Shown: positions 10,615 to 20,844 of the stretch, piece by piece
How positions within the stretch are numbered: position 1 is the first letter of the stretch
How the letters are laid out: every line of letters begins with the position of its first letter
From: Rhynchopus euleeides
Lineage: Eukaryota; Euglenozoa; Diplonemea; Diplonemida; Diplonemidae
Assembly: GCA_963210315.1 (NCBI GenBank)
Contig: OY723255.1
Location: 1,054,001 to 1,118,000 of the forward strand
Direction of reading: 5' to 3'
Length of the DNA stretch: 64,000 nt
Translations under genes and position numbers: made by a program
The notes under the pieces: model-generated
The model's database searches: none
What the model was told of the DNA's origin: nothing
What the model saw: the letters and a program-made list of their open reading frames with translations, nothing else

Positions 10615-11655
10615 TCAGGACAGTGGCGGGGCCGGCACATCGCCGACAGGAACGACACGCACGCGGGTTTGATTTGAAGGGATCTGCTGGCTGCTGTACA
10701 TCCACCTCCCGCAGGGGCTCAGAGCAATGCCCCATGAAGGGCACCTGGGCTGCACACCGAGATCGCAGAGCTGTGTTTGGGTCGTGAGGCACCACAGCCG
10801 GGTGGCGGTGTCGCACAGCACCGCCATGTCCGCCTCCTGGGAGACGGCAATACCGCAGGACCTTTCCGATGACATCCGCACCGTGTAGAGGCACGTGAGT
10901 GACGCTGTGCACCACACCTTAGCAGTCGTGTCTTTCGCACAGGAGACCAGCAGGCGCTCGTCCCCATTGAGGCGCACGTCGCAGACCCAACCCACGTGCC
11001 CCGTGAGGGTGGTGGTGTGGCCCAGAGTGCCGATGTCCCACACGCGAATCTTCATATCCGATGATGCGCTGAAGATGTGCGCGGCTGATGCGGCAACGCC
11101 GTTGACGCTGCCGCTGTGGCCCTCCAGCACAGCGGTGCACGCACCCCGCTCCGCGTCCCACACCCTGAGGGTCTTGTCCGCCGATCCCGACACGAGGCGC
11201 CCGCAGTGTGTCCATGCCACCGCTTTCGCACACTCGCTGTGCTGCTGCAGAGGGGGGCACTTCTGCTGCCACGTCGCAGTGTCTGTCACATGCACAGTGC
11301 TGTCGCGGGACCCGGAGGCAAGCTTGGTGCCGCACCTGGAGAAGGCAATGCAGAATGATGGTGGTGCCGTATTTCAAGTGGGTTACCTGCGACGCGGTGG
11401 TTGTGTCGAAGACGAAGACGCAGCCGCTGAAGGTGCCGACAGCGCAGAGCCTCCCGCACCGCGACAGCCCAATGACGTGAACGATCTGTGGCTCGACACT
11501 ATACGTCGCAGGAGCTTTCGCCGTGGCACAGTAACGCACCAGCTGCACATCCCCTCCATCCTCCAGGGCTGTGTCTGCGATGCGCTGTGTGTCCTCGAGG
11601 TTGGCGCCCTCACTGCCTCTGCCGATGCGTGCCGACACACTTCCCGTCTCCGTCA
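10615..11655 (-). pseudogene. WD40 pseudogene lacking its start (paralogue of 22558-23739)
   Basis: Residues from a SVSARIG-type segment onward match the intact paralogue at 22558-23739: the last part of the ubiquitin-like domain (ADTALEDGG), then seven propeller blades ending in VWD, VWC or similar strands. The first roughly 47 residues, including the start codon, are absent and replaced by the VIPER-like recombinase fragment at about 11655. One frameshift near 11350 at the start of blade 2 separates the two open parts. It ends with a normal stop at 10615. Confidence 0.7.
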
Positions 11656-12303
11656 GTCGGTCTTCCCGCCCACAAACGTCACCATCAGGTTCCCCTCCCG
11701 CCGCTGCACGTGGTTGTGTCTCAGCCCTTCGAGGTCGACGCACCTGCATGCCGTCACCCACTGTAAAGCCAATCTGGCTTGGTTCACTCCTGTGGCGTTT
11801 TCTACGACTTCCTGCACACGTTCCTTGGGTATCACTTTCTCCAGCTGACGTTCCGAGATCTCGAATTCGTTGAGCTGGCCTGTGGTCCACATCCGCATCG
11901 CGGGTATAATTTGTTTCTTGGACATCGTCCAGTAGGTGAGGTACTGCAAAGCGGAGTTGGCTTGGATGCGGCCCTCCTCGCGTAGTTGTGTGATCCACAT
12001 ACAGACCGCCATGTCCGGTGTTATGGTAGGAATGGTCACTCGCAGCTGTTGATAAAAAATGTCTGCACGTCGGATCACCGAAAGGAACGCTTCTGGGCTT
12101 TTGTAGCAGGCTGCCACGTGTTCCTGCGTACGTCTCAGTAGTCTCTGGGGTTCTCGGGGGGTATCCAGTTTCCTCACCTTCTGTTTCTGCAGTCGCTCGC
12201 TCCACATCGTCAAGTGTTGACTGGGAGGGGGAAGGTTGGATGCGGTGATCGGGAGTGAAAGCTGAGGAGGGGTGGTATCGGTTGTCGTGACGGTCGTCTC
12301 CGG
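11655..12303 (-). pseudogene. N-terminal half of a VIPER-like tyrosine recombinase
   Basis: About 180 codons with no Met required at the beginning: the frame follows a single TGA after the gag frame (12304-12306), and the first ATG is at about 12207. It matches the intact recombinase at 60058-60954, including the TACRCVDLEGL segment (catalytic Arg) and VTFVGGKTD (catalytic Lys loop). It stops abruptly after that loop where WD40-gene sequence begins. Confidence 0.6.
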
Positions 12304-13426
12304 TCACATTGAGTTCCTCGGCCTCTTGCCGGCCTTTCCCTGCCCTCCTCCGCCGCTGAGCCTCTCCGTCTCACGCTTCATGCGGTATGTCTCGCGCATC
12401 TGTTCCCTGGCATACTCCTCCTTCCGACCCTCCTCCACCGCAGTGCCCACAATCGAGTTCATCATCGCCTTGGTAAGGGTAGCGGGCGACACGCCCGCCA
12501 TCCTGTTCTCGTAGTGTTGCTGCGCCGCCAGTCCATACGCTCTGCCGTACGCGAGGGATACCAGCCTGGTGACGATGTCATGGTAGTGCACTAGCGGGGG
12601 GATGAAGTCCTGCTTGCTCTTCAGAATGCTCTTCAGCAGTCCGCAGAGGAACCTCATCTCATGCAGAACGGCGCCCCCAGGCGCGGTGCTCTCCCGCGGC
12701 ACCTCGCTGTACTTCACAAACTCCAGGAGATCGCGCCGGATCTCAGCCCGGCCCGTCGGGCTCCCTATCAGGGCTCCCCACGTGGCCACACACCGCACGT
12801 CGAAGTCGTCCTCCCTCGCGGGGGGCCACCCTTCCAGTGGCTTTTCTTCATGTCCATCGGACATGGTCTTGGCCCCATCGGGGTTGCTCCTCTGTTGGCC
12901 GTGCCCATCGGGCTTGGCTCTACCCCCATCAAAGGTTTCTGTCCCCATCGGGCGATGTGTTCGCATGACCGTGTCCATCGGACTTGATCCTTCCGTCCTT
13001 GGCCAGCTGGGCCAGTACGGAGTCGAGCTTCGCCTCCATTCGGGCGACACCCTCCCTGGCCGTCTTGTCGACCATCTCGCCCGGCTCCTCCTCCGCCTTC
13101 TGCACGATGTGGAGTTGCCTGACATACAAGAGCCAGCAACAGACAGGACAGACCCACGTCTCGTCGGCATGGTGCCGAAGAAATTCCGATTCGCGCTCCT
13201 TCGGCACCATGCCTGTCACGCACTTTTTGTTGCCTTGATGTCCGCACCGCACACAGCGCGTCGTGATGACGTGTGACGTCTGGCAGCTGGGGAATACACA
13301 TGCTGGCATTACCTCCTCGGTAACGTCATACTCTTGCAGGTCGGCTCTGGTGACCACTGGGATTTCCTCCCATGGCACCGCCTGAGCGTCGAAGTCTTGG
13401 CGTGTGTTGACCTTCTTCGAGTCCAT
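12304..13426 (-). pseudogene. VIPER-like gag gene with one frameshift
   Basis: The ATG at 13426 starts a protein with a zinc-binding region (C-x4-C spacing, then RCVRCGHQG, then WVCPVC). The same order of Cys motifs is found in the gag of the element at 60.9-62.4 kb. The first frame ends at 12929. A second overlapping frame carries the rest to the TGA at 12304: a predicted helical domain, then a Lys/Arg/Glu-rich stretch. The change of frame falls in degenerate repeats of a GATGG-type motif (about 12850-12990), a likely slippage site. Confidence 0.6.
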
Positions 13427-13451
13427 AGTTTGGATGTGTGTGCTAAGTTGT

Positions 13452-13577
13452 TTTGTTTGTGCGCCAAATCCGGGCAAAAACAAAAGCAACTCCGCAGCCT
13501 GATGAGGAGGCTGAATTTGTTGCCCAAGCGCTGCCTACTATCTTTTTGACACTGACAGGTTCCCTGTTGTGGTAAAA
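13452..13577 (-). repeat. VIPER-like terminal repeat R1
   Basis: Direct copy of R2 placed immediately upstream of the gag ATG (13426) on the minus strand. It is the 5' terminal repeat of the interrupted element. Confidence 0.6.
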
Positions 13578-13759
13578 AACACTGGGTAGGCGGTCACATT
13601 CTCAGGTTCTGGGGGGGGGGGGGGGTTCAAAAACACAAAGTATGCATCCACGGTGGACTTCTGCATTGCGTGAGTAACTGTTTTCAAGAGTTCCGATTCG
13701 CAGGAGTACCACTTCCGCAATGCAGAAGTATACTTAGGAAATGCAGGAGTATACTTCTG

Positions 13760-15655
13760 CATTCCAGGAGTCACGCAAGGCAAAAATGAGTGAACGGGCA
13801 GCATGCCGTTCCTCTTTTTTGCCTCGTGAGAGGTTCCCCCCCCACCAGGCAAGGTGAAAAATGAAGAAACGGGCAGCATGCCGTTCTACATTTTCCCTTG
13901 CAAGGCAGGGAGGGCGCCCCCCATGCCAGACAGCAGCCACCCCTGCAGGGGCAACAACTGACGGGCCTGGGGGAACGAGGTGGGTCTGGACCCGACACCG
14001 CCACCACACGCGCAGTGCACCTTTCGGATACGCTGTCGTGAGTGGGGTGTGGGCAGTTCCCCTATCCTGTGAGCTCCTTTCGGACGAAGTGGTGCAGCGG
14101 TTATCTGCAACCTTCGTCCTGGACTTGCCTCGGGGGGAACGCCACGGTTTACCGCGGGTCCCGACGAGGGCACTCAGGCAGGATCTTCACGCCACCCCGC
14201 ACCGAGGTTCCTTCTCACGCGGCGTGTCTCCCAGGTTCATGGCGGCGTCATCAGGTCAGGCTTTGTAGTCTCTACACCATCAGTAGTAAGGGAAATCCTA
14301 AAACCATACATGAAATCCACCTTTTGGGCCGCTGGTGTACGAGGCTTGTTCCTCCAATTGAATCATGTTTGCTGTGTCAGGCAATATCAATACAGCCGCT
14401 GAAAGAAGTCGAGGTGTTGTGGATCTGCTGCTCACAGGAAGGATTCAGGGAGGATCACAAGACTGACCACCCTCTTTCCTTTGTCAAGTACCCTGTAAAG
14501 CATCAGAACACCAAGTATCTTTCAACACTACATGTTCAAGAGTGGAATCAGTGGAATCGGAAGGGGTCACCTACCACACGGACACAGTTCCCGCGACTAA
14601 TAAATGCCGAGAGTTCCGGTGTCCGACCACCTGGTATTACTTGGCTCCATCCACCCAGTCATTACGAGGGGGCGTCCCTTGAAGCCAGTTCCGCAGAACT
14701 CAGACCCCCTTAAAACCAATGTCCTGTGTAGACAACTACTTAGCCTGCCTGATGACGACACCAATTCGCTGGGAGAGAGGCCGCGGTCCAGGACCCCAAT
14801 GGGGATGACGTGGCATTGTTTGACCGGATCGGTTGTGTAAGTGTGTAGCCCCCTCCGCCCTCTGTCCCTCCCCCCAGGGTGGTGTGTGGAGGCGAGAAGC
14901 GCAAACAGCAGCAATGCAGGCATAGCAAAAAGTGGATCCCTGCAGGTAGACCCTCGGGGTACATCCCTATCATCGGGTCACCTGAAATTTCCCAATTTGA
15001 AAATCTGCAACAATCAAGGCAACACGCGATGGGATGGGGCACATGACCTTGCACAGGGGTGGGGGGGCAGAAGGCAGGGGGTGGGGTTGCGGTTGGGGTA
15101 GGTATAGCGTTTGAATACTTGAGTTTTGTCTGAATTTCGCACAAAAGACGACCCGAACCTCATTTGGCCGATTTTCTCCCCACAACCCCGATTTGGAGGC
15201 AAACCTCATTTGCTTGATTTTTGGGATCACATGAGTGAATTCGGGGGGCGAAACCTCGCGATTTTCTCAGTGGCATGAAGCACGGTTATTCAGTGCCATC
15301 ACGAGAGAGAGTCCAGATTCAGACCGAGTGTCAATCCTCTTCCACGGCCAGGCAGAGCTTGCGCGGGGGCAAGATGGCTGAGGTGCCGGGCGTCTACAGA
15401 TGCTCCACACACACGACGAGCGCCAGCAGGAGTACTGGTTTCCCACAGATTCCTGACCTCCTCTACTTCCACAAGGGCGCAGGCAGCCACATGGGAGTGC
15501 TCATTCCATTCCCAGACATCCTATAGTTCGCCCAACTTTGACATGTTGGGCGAACTCAGATGGCAATACATGGGGCGTCGATGCGGGTGGTCCGCACCAG
15601 CGCCCCATGATGTCTTGAGTGTTTGTATTTCGCCCACAAAACGACCCGAACTTCA
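13760..15655. other. Interior without a recognisable gene
   Basis: Several open frames of 80-220 codons exist on both strands but none has a motif I can name. It is the interior of the 3.6-kb inverted-repeat element. Confidence 0.35.
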
Positions 15656-15719
15656 TGTACAGTCATCCAACAAACATTGGTGGGGTAAAAACCCACCTTA
15701 GCTCCAAAATCGTACTCCT

Positions 15720-15850
15720 TTCGCTATAATAAGAGAAACACCCTGCCCAGCAACTGCAAAAAGGCAGATCCGGGCTACTTTTCGTTGAGCGCACACTCCT
15801 GTGTCAAAGGCTGTGTAAGCCCCTGTGAAGTGGCATGAAGGTGTGATCCT
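15720..15850. repeat. Dispersed repeat and empty site for the 19.4-kb element
   Basis: This stretch (ACTCCTTTCGCTATAATAAG and on) recurs at 19425-19443 plus 20582-20695, where it is split by a 1.14-kb insertion. A diverged third copy is at about 16676-16750. Confidence 0.7.
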
Positions 15851-15936
15851 TATAAAGCTTCAGTCGTACGATTTCCTTCGTTACTTCGCGACTTCGCTCC
15901 GCTTCGTCGCTCGTAACTGGTAAAAAAAATCCTAAA

Positions 15937-16045
15937 GGGGGCCTTCGCTACCAAGTGTGACTGAGTGAGAAAAAGTGAGCCACGGCCCACTTCCCCTCAC
16001 TGACTGACGAGCTGTGACGAGCAGTGACTGGTAGCGAGGGCCCCC
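15937..16045. mobile_element. Variant MITE, GGGGGCCTTCGCTACCA ends, TSD AAA
   Basis: TIR GGGGGCCTTCGCTACCA at the left and TGGTAGCGAGGGCCCCC at the right (one mismatch), flanked by AAA on both sides. It is related to the GGGGGTCTTCGCT family in ends and duplication length but has a different interior, so it is a second subfamily. Confidence 0.65.
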
Positions 16046-17264
16046 AAAACCCACCTTAGTTTTTACCCCAGGGCAACAGAACACAAAGCAGATTTTTGCA
16101 GAAATGCGGTGGGAGGGGGCGGGGGGTTGGACGGCTGTCTTGCAAAGCGCAACTCTCTCCTCAGCATCAGCAGAACAGCAGGTACCGACACAGTGTGAAC
16201 TTTGACGAAACTTAGCGGTGTCCCCTGTAGACAAGCACTACAGGAAGGGGGACGGTGCCTCCCTGCCGCCGGAGGCCACGGTAGTGAACATCTGTTCCTT
16301 CCGGGCTGAACTGGATCGCTCCGACATCAGGTCGGAACCCAGTGCTGCGCGGGAGTCACTGGAAGCAGTAGAATGACAGCACAAGAGTGAACATGTTCCC
16401 TAGAAAACAACCCGCCCTACTTCCCGAAAAATCTGCAAGGGGTGTTCCGTGTAGGTTCCGTGTCGGTTGCGTGTGGGTCAAAAACGCGATTTCGATCACC
16501 CCAAATATGCATTGTGTTCTGCTGCCCTGGGGTAAAAACTTTGATGGGGTAATAACCCACCTTCGCTCTGAGAAATCCTGAAACCCACCTTAGTTTTTAC
16601 CCCACCAATGTTTGTTGGACAACTGTATTTAATTTTTGGAACCGCATAGTTGAATTCGGGATCAAAAATCGTACTCCTTTCGCTGTATTGTAGACTCTGT
16701 CCAGCAACTGCGGGAGAACAGATCCGGACGACCTTTCGTTGAGCGCACACTGAGACGGTGGACTCCCTCGGGGGTAGGGTAACCCTTTTCGGGAGCGGGA
16801 GTCGACACTGAGAAGTTCCCGACCACTGGGACCCGATTTTGGGGAAATATGTTTTTGGGGCATCTTTGGGGTGAGGATTCACCAAGGCCAAAAAAAACGG
16901 AAATTCACGTACGCGTTTTGAGGCGTTTTAGGGCCCAAAATGGGCTCAAAACTCAGAAATTCCGTCGAAATCGGCCTCAAACAGGCAAAATGGACCCACC
17001 CAGAAAAAAAAATTCGAAAAGGGTCCCCCTATAATTCGTGGTATTACGACTGATTTTCCTAAGTATACTCCTGCATTTCCTAAGTATACTTCTGCATTTC
17101 CTAAGTATACTCCTGCATTTCCTAAGTATACTTCTGCGTTTCCTAAGTATACTTCAACAAGGTACTCCTGCGAATCCGACTGCGAAAACAGTTACTCACG
17201 CAATGCAGAAGTCCACCGTGGATGCATACTTTGTGTTTTTGAACCAGTGAAGTCCATCGATGCC

Positions 17265-17292
17265 GTTAAGGTGCGTGATCACGCACCTTAAC
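17265..17292. repeat. Perfect 28-bp palindrome
   Basis: The arms GTTAAGGTGCGTGA and TCACGCACCTTAAC meet at the centre without a spacer. It lies just outside the 3.6-kb inverted-repeat element. Confidence 0.8.
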
Positions 17293-17753
17293 GTCCGTCA
17301 GCACACACACTCACCTCACACATTCGCATACACTAAACGCTTCATCTCCTGCTCAAGCCTTCAACATCACGTGGTCGTAGCTCACCCCACGCGGCACTCA
17401 CTTGGCATCTAGTCAAGTGGTTCCGTCAGGCTCTGGTCCTGTTCCAATATCAGGCTCCCCTGGTGGCAACCGTGAAACCTCCGTTCTGTCCGTATCTGAC
17501 TTCCCTGGTGTATCCGTCTCCCGCTCCCTATCCACCCCTTCACCACCCGTCTGAGACAGAAAATATCTGGGGAGGCAGGCACCGAGGGCGATAGTTGTGC
17601 CGGAGGGGCATCCAACATCAAGGGAAGCAAACCAACCCACCATCCCCACAACACCTCCTGATGCTGCGAGACGTGGCGCCCTCCGTGTCTCAGCAGGGTG
17701 TGGTGTGGCATGCCGGCACTGTGGTGTGTCTGCTGAAGAGGGGGGCTTCGTGA

Positions 17754-17853
17754 GGGAGGGGAGGGGGTGTGGGGCTGTCTGCAGAGAGAGCACTGCATCA
17801 ATCATACGCACACTTCTTGAATGTACCACACAGCTGCCTCAAAACAGAGGCAG
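17754..17853 (-). promoter_or_regulatory. Recurrent intergenic block: C-rich motif and hairpin
   Basis: Read on the minus strand, a 7-bp stem with 6-base loop (CTGCCTC-TGTTTT-GAGGCAG, 17834-17853) precedes CTCTCTCTGCAGACAGCCCC and a long C/T-rich run. The pyrimidine run before CAG resembles a splice acceptor, as used in trans-splicing. The block recurs near 19.3, 24.0, 24.5, 25.9, 45.9 and 47.5 kb between WD40 genes (hairpin variable). Role inferred, not shown. Confidence 0.4.
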
Positions 17854-17986
17854 GGGCTCGGGATCACCCCAACACAATGGACAAATGGCATTCTTGGCCG
17901 AGTGTGGACATACGCGAGGCAAGAAAGGAACACGGCATAACAGGCAATCACACGAGGCAGGGAAGCAGGGTTCCGAGACACGGCAC

Positions 17987-19111
17987 TCAGGGTGAAACAG
18001 AAGACACAGCACACACAGAGACTGAAGTGTACTTGGTTGGTGTGAAGACCCACCTCCCGCAGAGGCTGAGTGCAACGCCATTCCCATGTAACTTCACCTT
18101 CCCCAGACACTCACCTGTGCTGAGGCGGTACACTGTGGCGGCATTCACCCCCTCCACCACAACAACATCACCTGGCTGTGACACAGCAAGCGAGTAGAGA
18201 CTGCCAAACACTTGCACAGTACGCACGCAGCTGAGGGTGGTTGTGCACCACACCTTAAGCGAGCTGTCGTCAGAGCCCGACACCAGGTGCTGCTCGTCCT
18301 GAGTCAGGGTGAGGCCGCTCACCCCGTCGGTGTGCTCATCCAGGGTGTGTGTGTGTGTGAGGGTGTTGATGTCCCACACACGGATGGTCATGTCAAGCGA
18401 CCCGCTGAAGATCCTCGTGCCCGACACAGCAATGCTGTCAACAGCCTCGCTGTGACCCTCCAGCACTGTGGTGCTCGGTGTGCCCTTCAAGTCCCACACA
18501 CGCAGTTTGTCGTAGTCTCCGGACACCAGACGTCCGCAGTGTGTCCACGCTTCTCGGTAAACTGAGTTGCTTTGCTTCAGCATGTGCACCTTCTCCCAGG
18601 TTGACGTCAGCCACACGCAGATGGTGCCGTCAGAAGAGCACGTCGCCAACCACGTCCCGCAGACTGAGAACGCAGGACAGTCCATATCGTTGTCGCCGTG
18701 TGCTAAGCCCGCCACCACATCAGCGGTGATGGTGTCAAACACAGTGATGTGTCCTTTGCGGTAACCCACAACACACAGAGTGCCACACCTCGACAGTGTG
18801 ATGCTCCATGTGTTCTCCCCATGCGCACTGTTGTAGACAGTGGGAGCCTTGACTGTGGGCCAGCGTGGGACGAGCTTGACAGCACCCCCGTCCTCCAGAC
18901 CCGTGTCGGCAACGCGCTCTTCATCGTCCAGCTCCTCCTCACACCCTTCGATGTGTGCTGCCACGCATGCAGCCTCACGGGATGCGTTGTTGATGGAACC
19001 CGGGAACATCTCCTGCAGCGCATCCGCCTTCAGCCCGACCACGGTCCCGCCTTCCGGAACTCCGACGACACAGCTGTCACCACTCCCGCTGTGACGGACA
19101 GTCACATCCAT
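17987..19111 (-). CDS. Ubiquitin-like/WD40 protein, copy 1 (intact)
   Basis: 374 codons from ATG at 19111 to a TGA. Residues 1-85 look like a ubiquitin-like beta-grasp fold: a short Met-x-Val-x-Val strand, a Val-Gly-Leu-Lys-Ala helix and a Leu-Glu-Asp-Gly turn before a Val-Lys-Leu-Val strand. Seven WD blades follow, each with a Ser/Thr-x-x-Gly turn and a final VWD/VWL/VWC strand, ending VSVCAVSSVSP. No signal peptide or membrane segment is visible, so a cytosolic scaffold or ubiquitin-pathway adaptor is likely, but the partner is unknown. It belongs to the tandem family that fills 17-48 kb. Upstream are the recurrent C-rich motif and hairpin described separately. Confidence 0.8.
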   Translation of the reverse strand: MDVTVRHSGSGDSCVVGVPEGGTVVGLKADALQEMFPGSINNASREAACVAAHIEGCEEELDDEERVADTGLEDGGAVKLVPRWPTVKAPTVYNSAHGENTWSITLSRCGTLCVVGYRKGHITVFDTITADVVAGLAHGDNDMDCPAFSVCGTWLATCSSDGTICVWLTSTWEKVHMLKQSNSVYREAWTHCGRLVSGDYDKLRVWDLKGTPSTTVLEGHSEAVDSIAVSGTRIFSGSLDMTIRVWDINTLTHTHTLDEHTDGVSGLTLTQDEQHLVSGSDDSSLKVWCTTTLSCVRTVQVFGSLYSLAVSQPGDVVVVEGVNAATVYRLSTGECLGKVKLHGNGVALSLCGRWVFTPTKYTSVSVCAVSSVSP

Positions 19112-19296
19112 GGTATTGATTGCCCGGTGTGCCTGTGGTGGGTGTGGTTGGGGAGGTGCGCACAGACGTGCAGAAGCATGAGAAAAATGTGAATTGCCTC
19201 ACACCTCTTGATGTGATTGACACGGGTTGCGGTTGAATGTGTGCAGTGTGGCATGGCGGCACTGTGGTGTGTCTGCTGAAGAGGGGGGCTTCGTGA

Positions 19297-19385
19297 AGGA
19301 GGGGAGGGGGTGTGGGGCTGTCTGCAGAGAGAGCACTGCGTCAATCATTTGCCTTCTTCTCATCTCAGATGCACCGCACAGCTGC
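19297..19385 (-). promoter_or_regulatory. Recurrent intergenic block upstream of WD40 copy 1
   Basis: It carries the same CTCTCTCTGCAGACAGCCCC and C-rich run as at 17.75 kb, here about 200 bases upstream of the ATG at 19111. The hairpin arm is degenerate in this copy. Confidence 0.4.
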
Positions 19386-19443
19386 CCCAACCGAGGAAGG
19401 GTGGTGTGTTGTGGAGGAAATCGGACTCCTTTCGCTATAATAA

Positions 19444-20581
19444 AACCCTGTGCCTGGAATTTTGACCGAGTTAGATAAAATTTTCAGTGCAATCCTTCAG
19501 CACCTCCCCCCTAGATTTTTAGGTTTTCTTGACCCAATGGTCGAAATCTGCGACATAGTGGAAATCCCGGGGACATGTCGAATTCGAAAATTTTGGGTCA
19601 AAAAACCCCAGGGGGGACCCTTTGGTTTCACCCCCTGCTGGGGGGCCTGGTGGGCGTTCAGGTGTGCTGAGACCCTTCGGGTTCTGACAGAGTGCAGCAA
19701 TGGTAATCAACCGTCGTGAACGTACTTTCGTGCCGGCATGGCTATCCATGGGCACCGTGGCATGTCGCCGCATCCGTCCCGATCAACAAGTGCCAGAGGT
19801 AAATCAGGAGTCCTGGTCCAGTGCAGGCACCTGCGCTGCAGATACCCAAGGGACTGTTGTGCACAAAAATGCACACGCAAGGACATCAACTGACCGAGGC
19901 AATGCACCTCGCAGCCTATCGATTCGATTCGGGGCACCAAGCCTCACGAGCTGGTCACGCGATACCAGGTTACTCTGCGTGGCATATTCCTTGCAGCCGA
20001 AATGGCTTGGGCAGCAGTGCACAGGAACTTCTGCTGCACTGCGACAGGACAACCCAAGCACGTGCCGCGTACATCCGGAGGTGAAGTTGGATGAGGAAGA
20101 TCGGTGGCTTCTGGGAGGAAGAGGGCCACCGCGTCCACGTCGCGGCTAGCACACTCAGCACACGAGCGGGCGTTGCATGAAATCCCCCATGTGTAAACAG
20201 GGGAAATCGGCCTTTTAGGTGATCCTGGTCAGGAATAAAAATTTCCACACATATTTTTCGACTTCCTGAGGCCAAAAACCGGTGTTCCTGGACCCAGATG
20301 TGACATCTGGATGACATAATAAAAATCCAGAGTGCCTTAGAGGCGCGCGGGACATTTTTTTGGGGATCGTGGCTGGGGACCCCCTATTTTGGGGGATTTC
20401 CCGTAGGTGGAAAATGTCGATTTTCCAATTTTAAATCACTCTGGGGGCACCTGCGGGGCCATATTTTGCATTTTCAGACAGGGGACCTACACCCTACAAA
20501 CCCGATTTTCGGGTTTTTTGACCATTTTTTGCCTTGTGCGAAAACGTGATATTTTTTGGACAAAATTCCAGGCACAGGGTT
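19444..20581. mobile_element. Harbinger-like element, TSD TAA, empty site at 15.73 kb
   Basis: The termini AACCCTGTGCCTGGAATTTT and its inverse (20562-20581) are bordered by TAA (19441-19443 and 20582-20584). The flanks are the dispersed repeat at 15.72-15.85 kb, where the TAA is single and uninterrupted. TAA or TTA duplication is typical of PIF/Harbinger elements. The interior has no transposase-like frame. The longest plus-strand frame (19700-20149) shows no domain. Confidence 0.7.
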
Positions 20582-20718
20582 TAAGAGAAACACCCTGCCC
20601 AGCAACTGCAGAAAGGCAGATCCGGGCTACATTCGTTGAGCGCACACTCCTGTGTCAAAGGCTGTGCAAGCCCCTGCGAAGTGGCATGAAGGTGGTCTTC
20701 ATTACTTCGCGACACATA

Positions 20719-20826
20719 GGGGGTCTTCGCTACGGGGTGATCGTCAGTGCATTTTGGTGCATTTCCTGTTGAATTGGCTGAAAACTGACGAAGTTTGTCG
20801 AAGTTTGTCGACCAGCGAAGACCCCC
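20719..20826. mobile_element. MITE, GGGGGTCTTCGCT family, TSD ATA
   Basis: Perfect termini with ATA on both sides. It has an internal GAAGTTTGTC duplication of 10 bases compared with the copy at 9591. Confidence 0.75.
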
Positions 20827-20844
20827 ATACAAGGGAACACACGC

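Larger units (their letters stand above)
15660..16625. mobile_element. Tc1/mariner-like non-autonomous element, TA duplication
   Basis: The ends are inverted copies starting CAGT, followed by a TCCAACAAACATTGGTGGGG-type stretch. TA borders both (15658-15659 and 16626-16627). TA duplication with CAGT ends is typical of Tc1/mariner elements. A second, inner inverted pair containing CAGGGCAACAGAACACAA lies at about 16055-16087 and 16512-16540. It may be an older nested element. Confidence 0.5.
13624..17245. mobile_element. 3.6-kb inverted-repeat element with subterminal 20-bp repeats
   Basis: GGTTCAAAAACACAAAG at 13624 is inverted at 17229-17245. The match continues for over 80 bases (CCACGGTGGACTTCTGCATT). 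Inside both ends is a repeated AGTATACTTAGGAAATGCA-type motif: two copies at 13730-13765 and five in tandem at 17057-17160. Clusters of this kind are typical transposase-binding sites. No transposase frame was recognised and no target duplication was found. Other elements are nested inside. Confidence 0.5.

Noticed and set aside
10919..12307. A single 462-codon minus-strand protein joining recombinase-side sequence and WD40 sequence
   Set aside because: Its first 200 residues are an out-of-frame reading of the recombinase gene; only the WD40 part from about 11655 is meaningful.
17057..17160. Centromeric or telomeric satellite from the 20-bp tandem repeat
   Set aside because: Only five units, and inverted copies lie at the other end of the same element, which fits subterminal repeats of a transposon.
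19700..20149. Transposase gene in the 19.4-20.6 kb element
   Set aside because: The 149-codon frame has no catalytic Asp/Glu pattern or DNA-binding motif and the element is too short for a PIF/Harbinger transposase.
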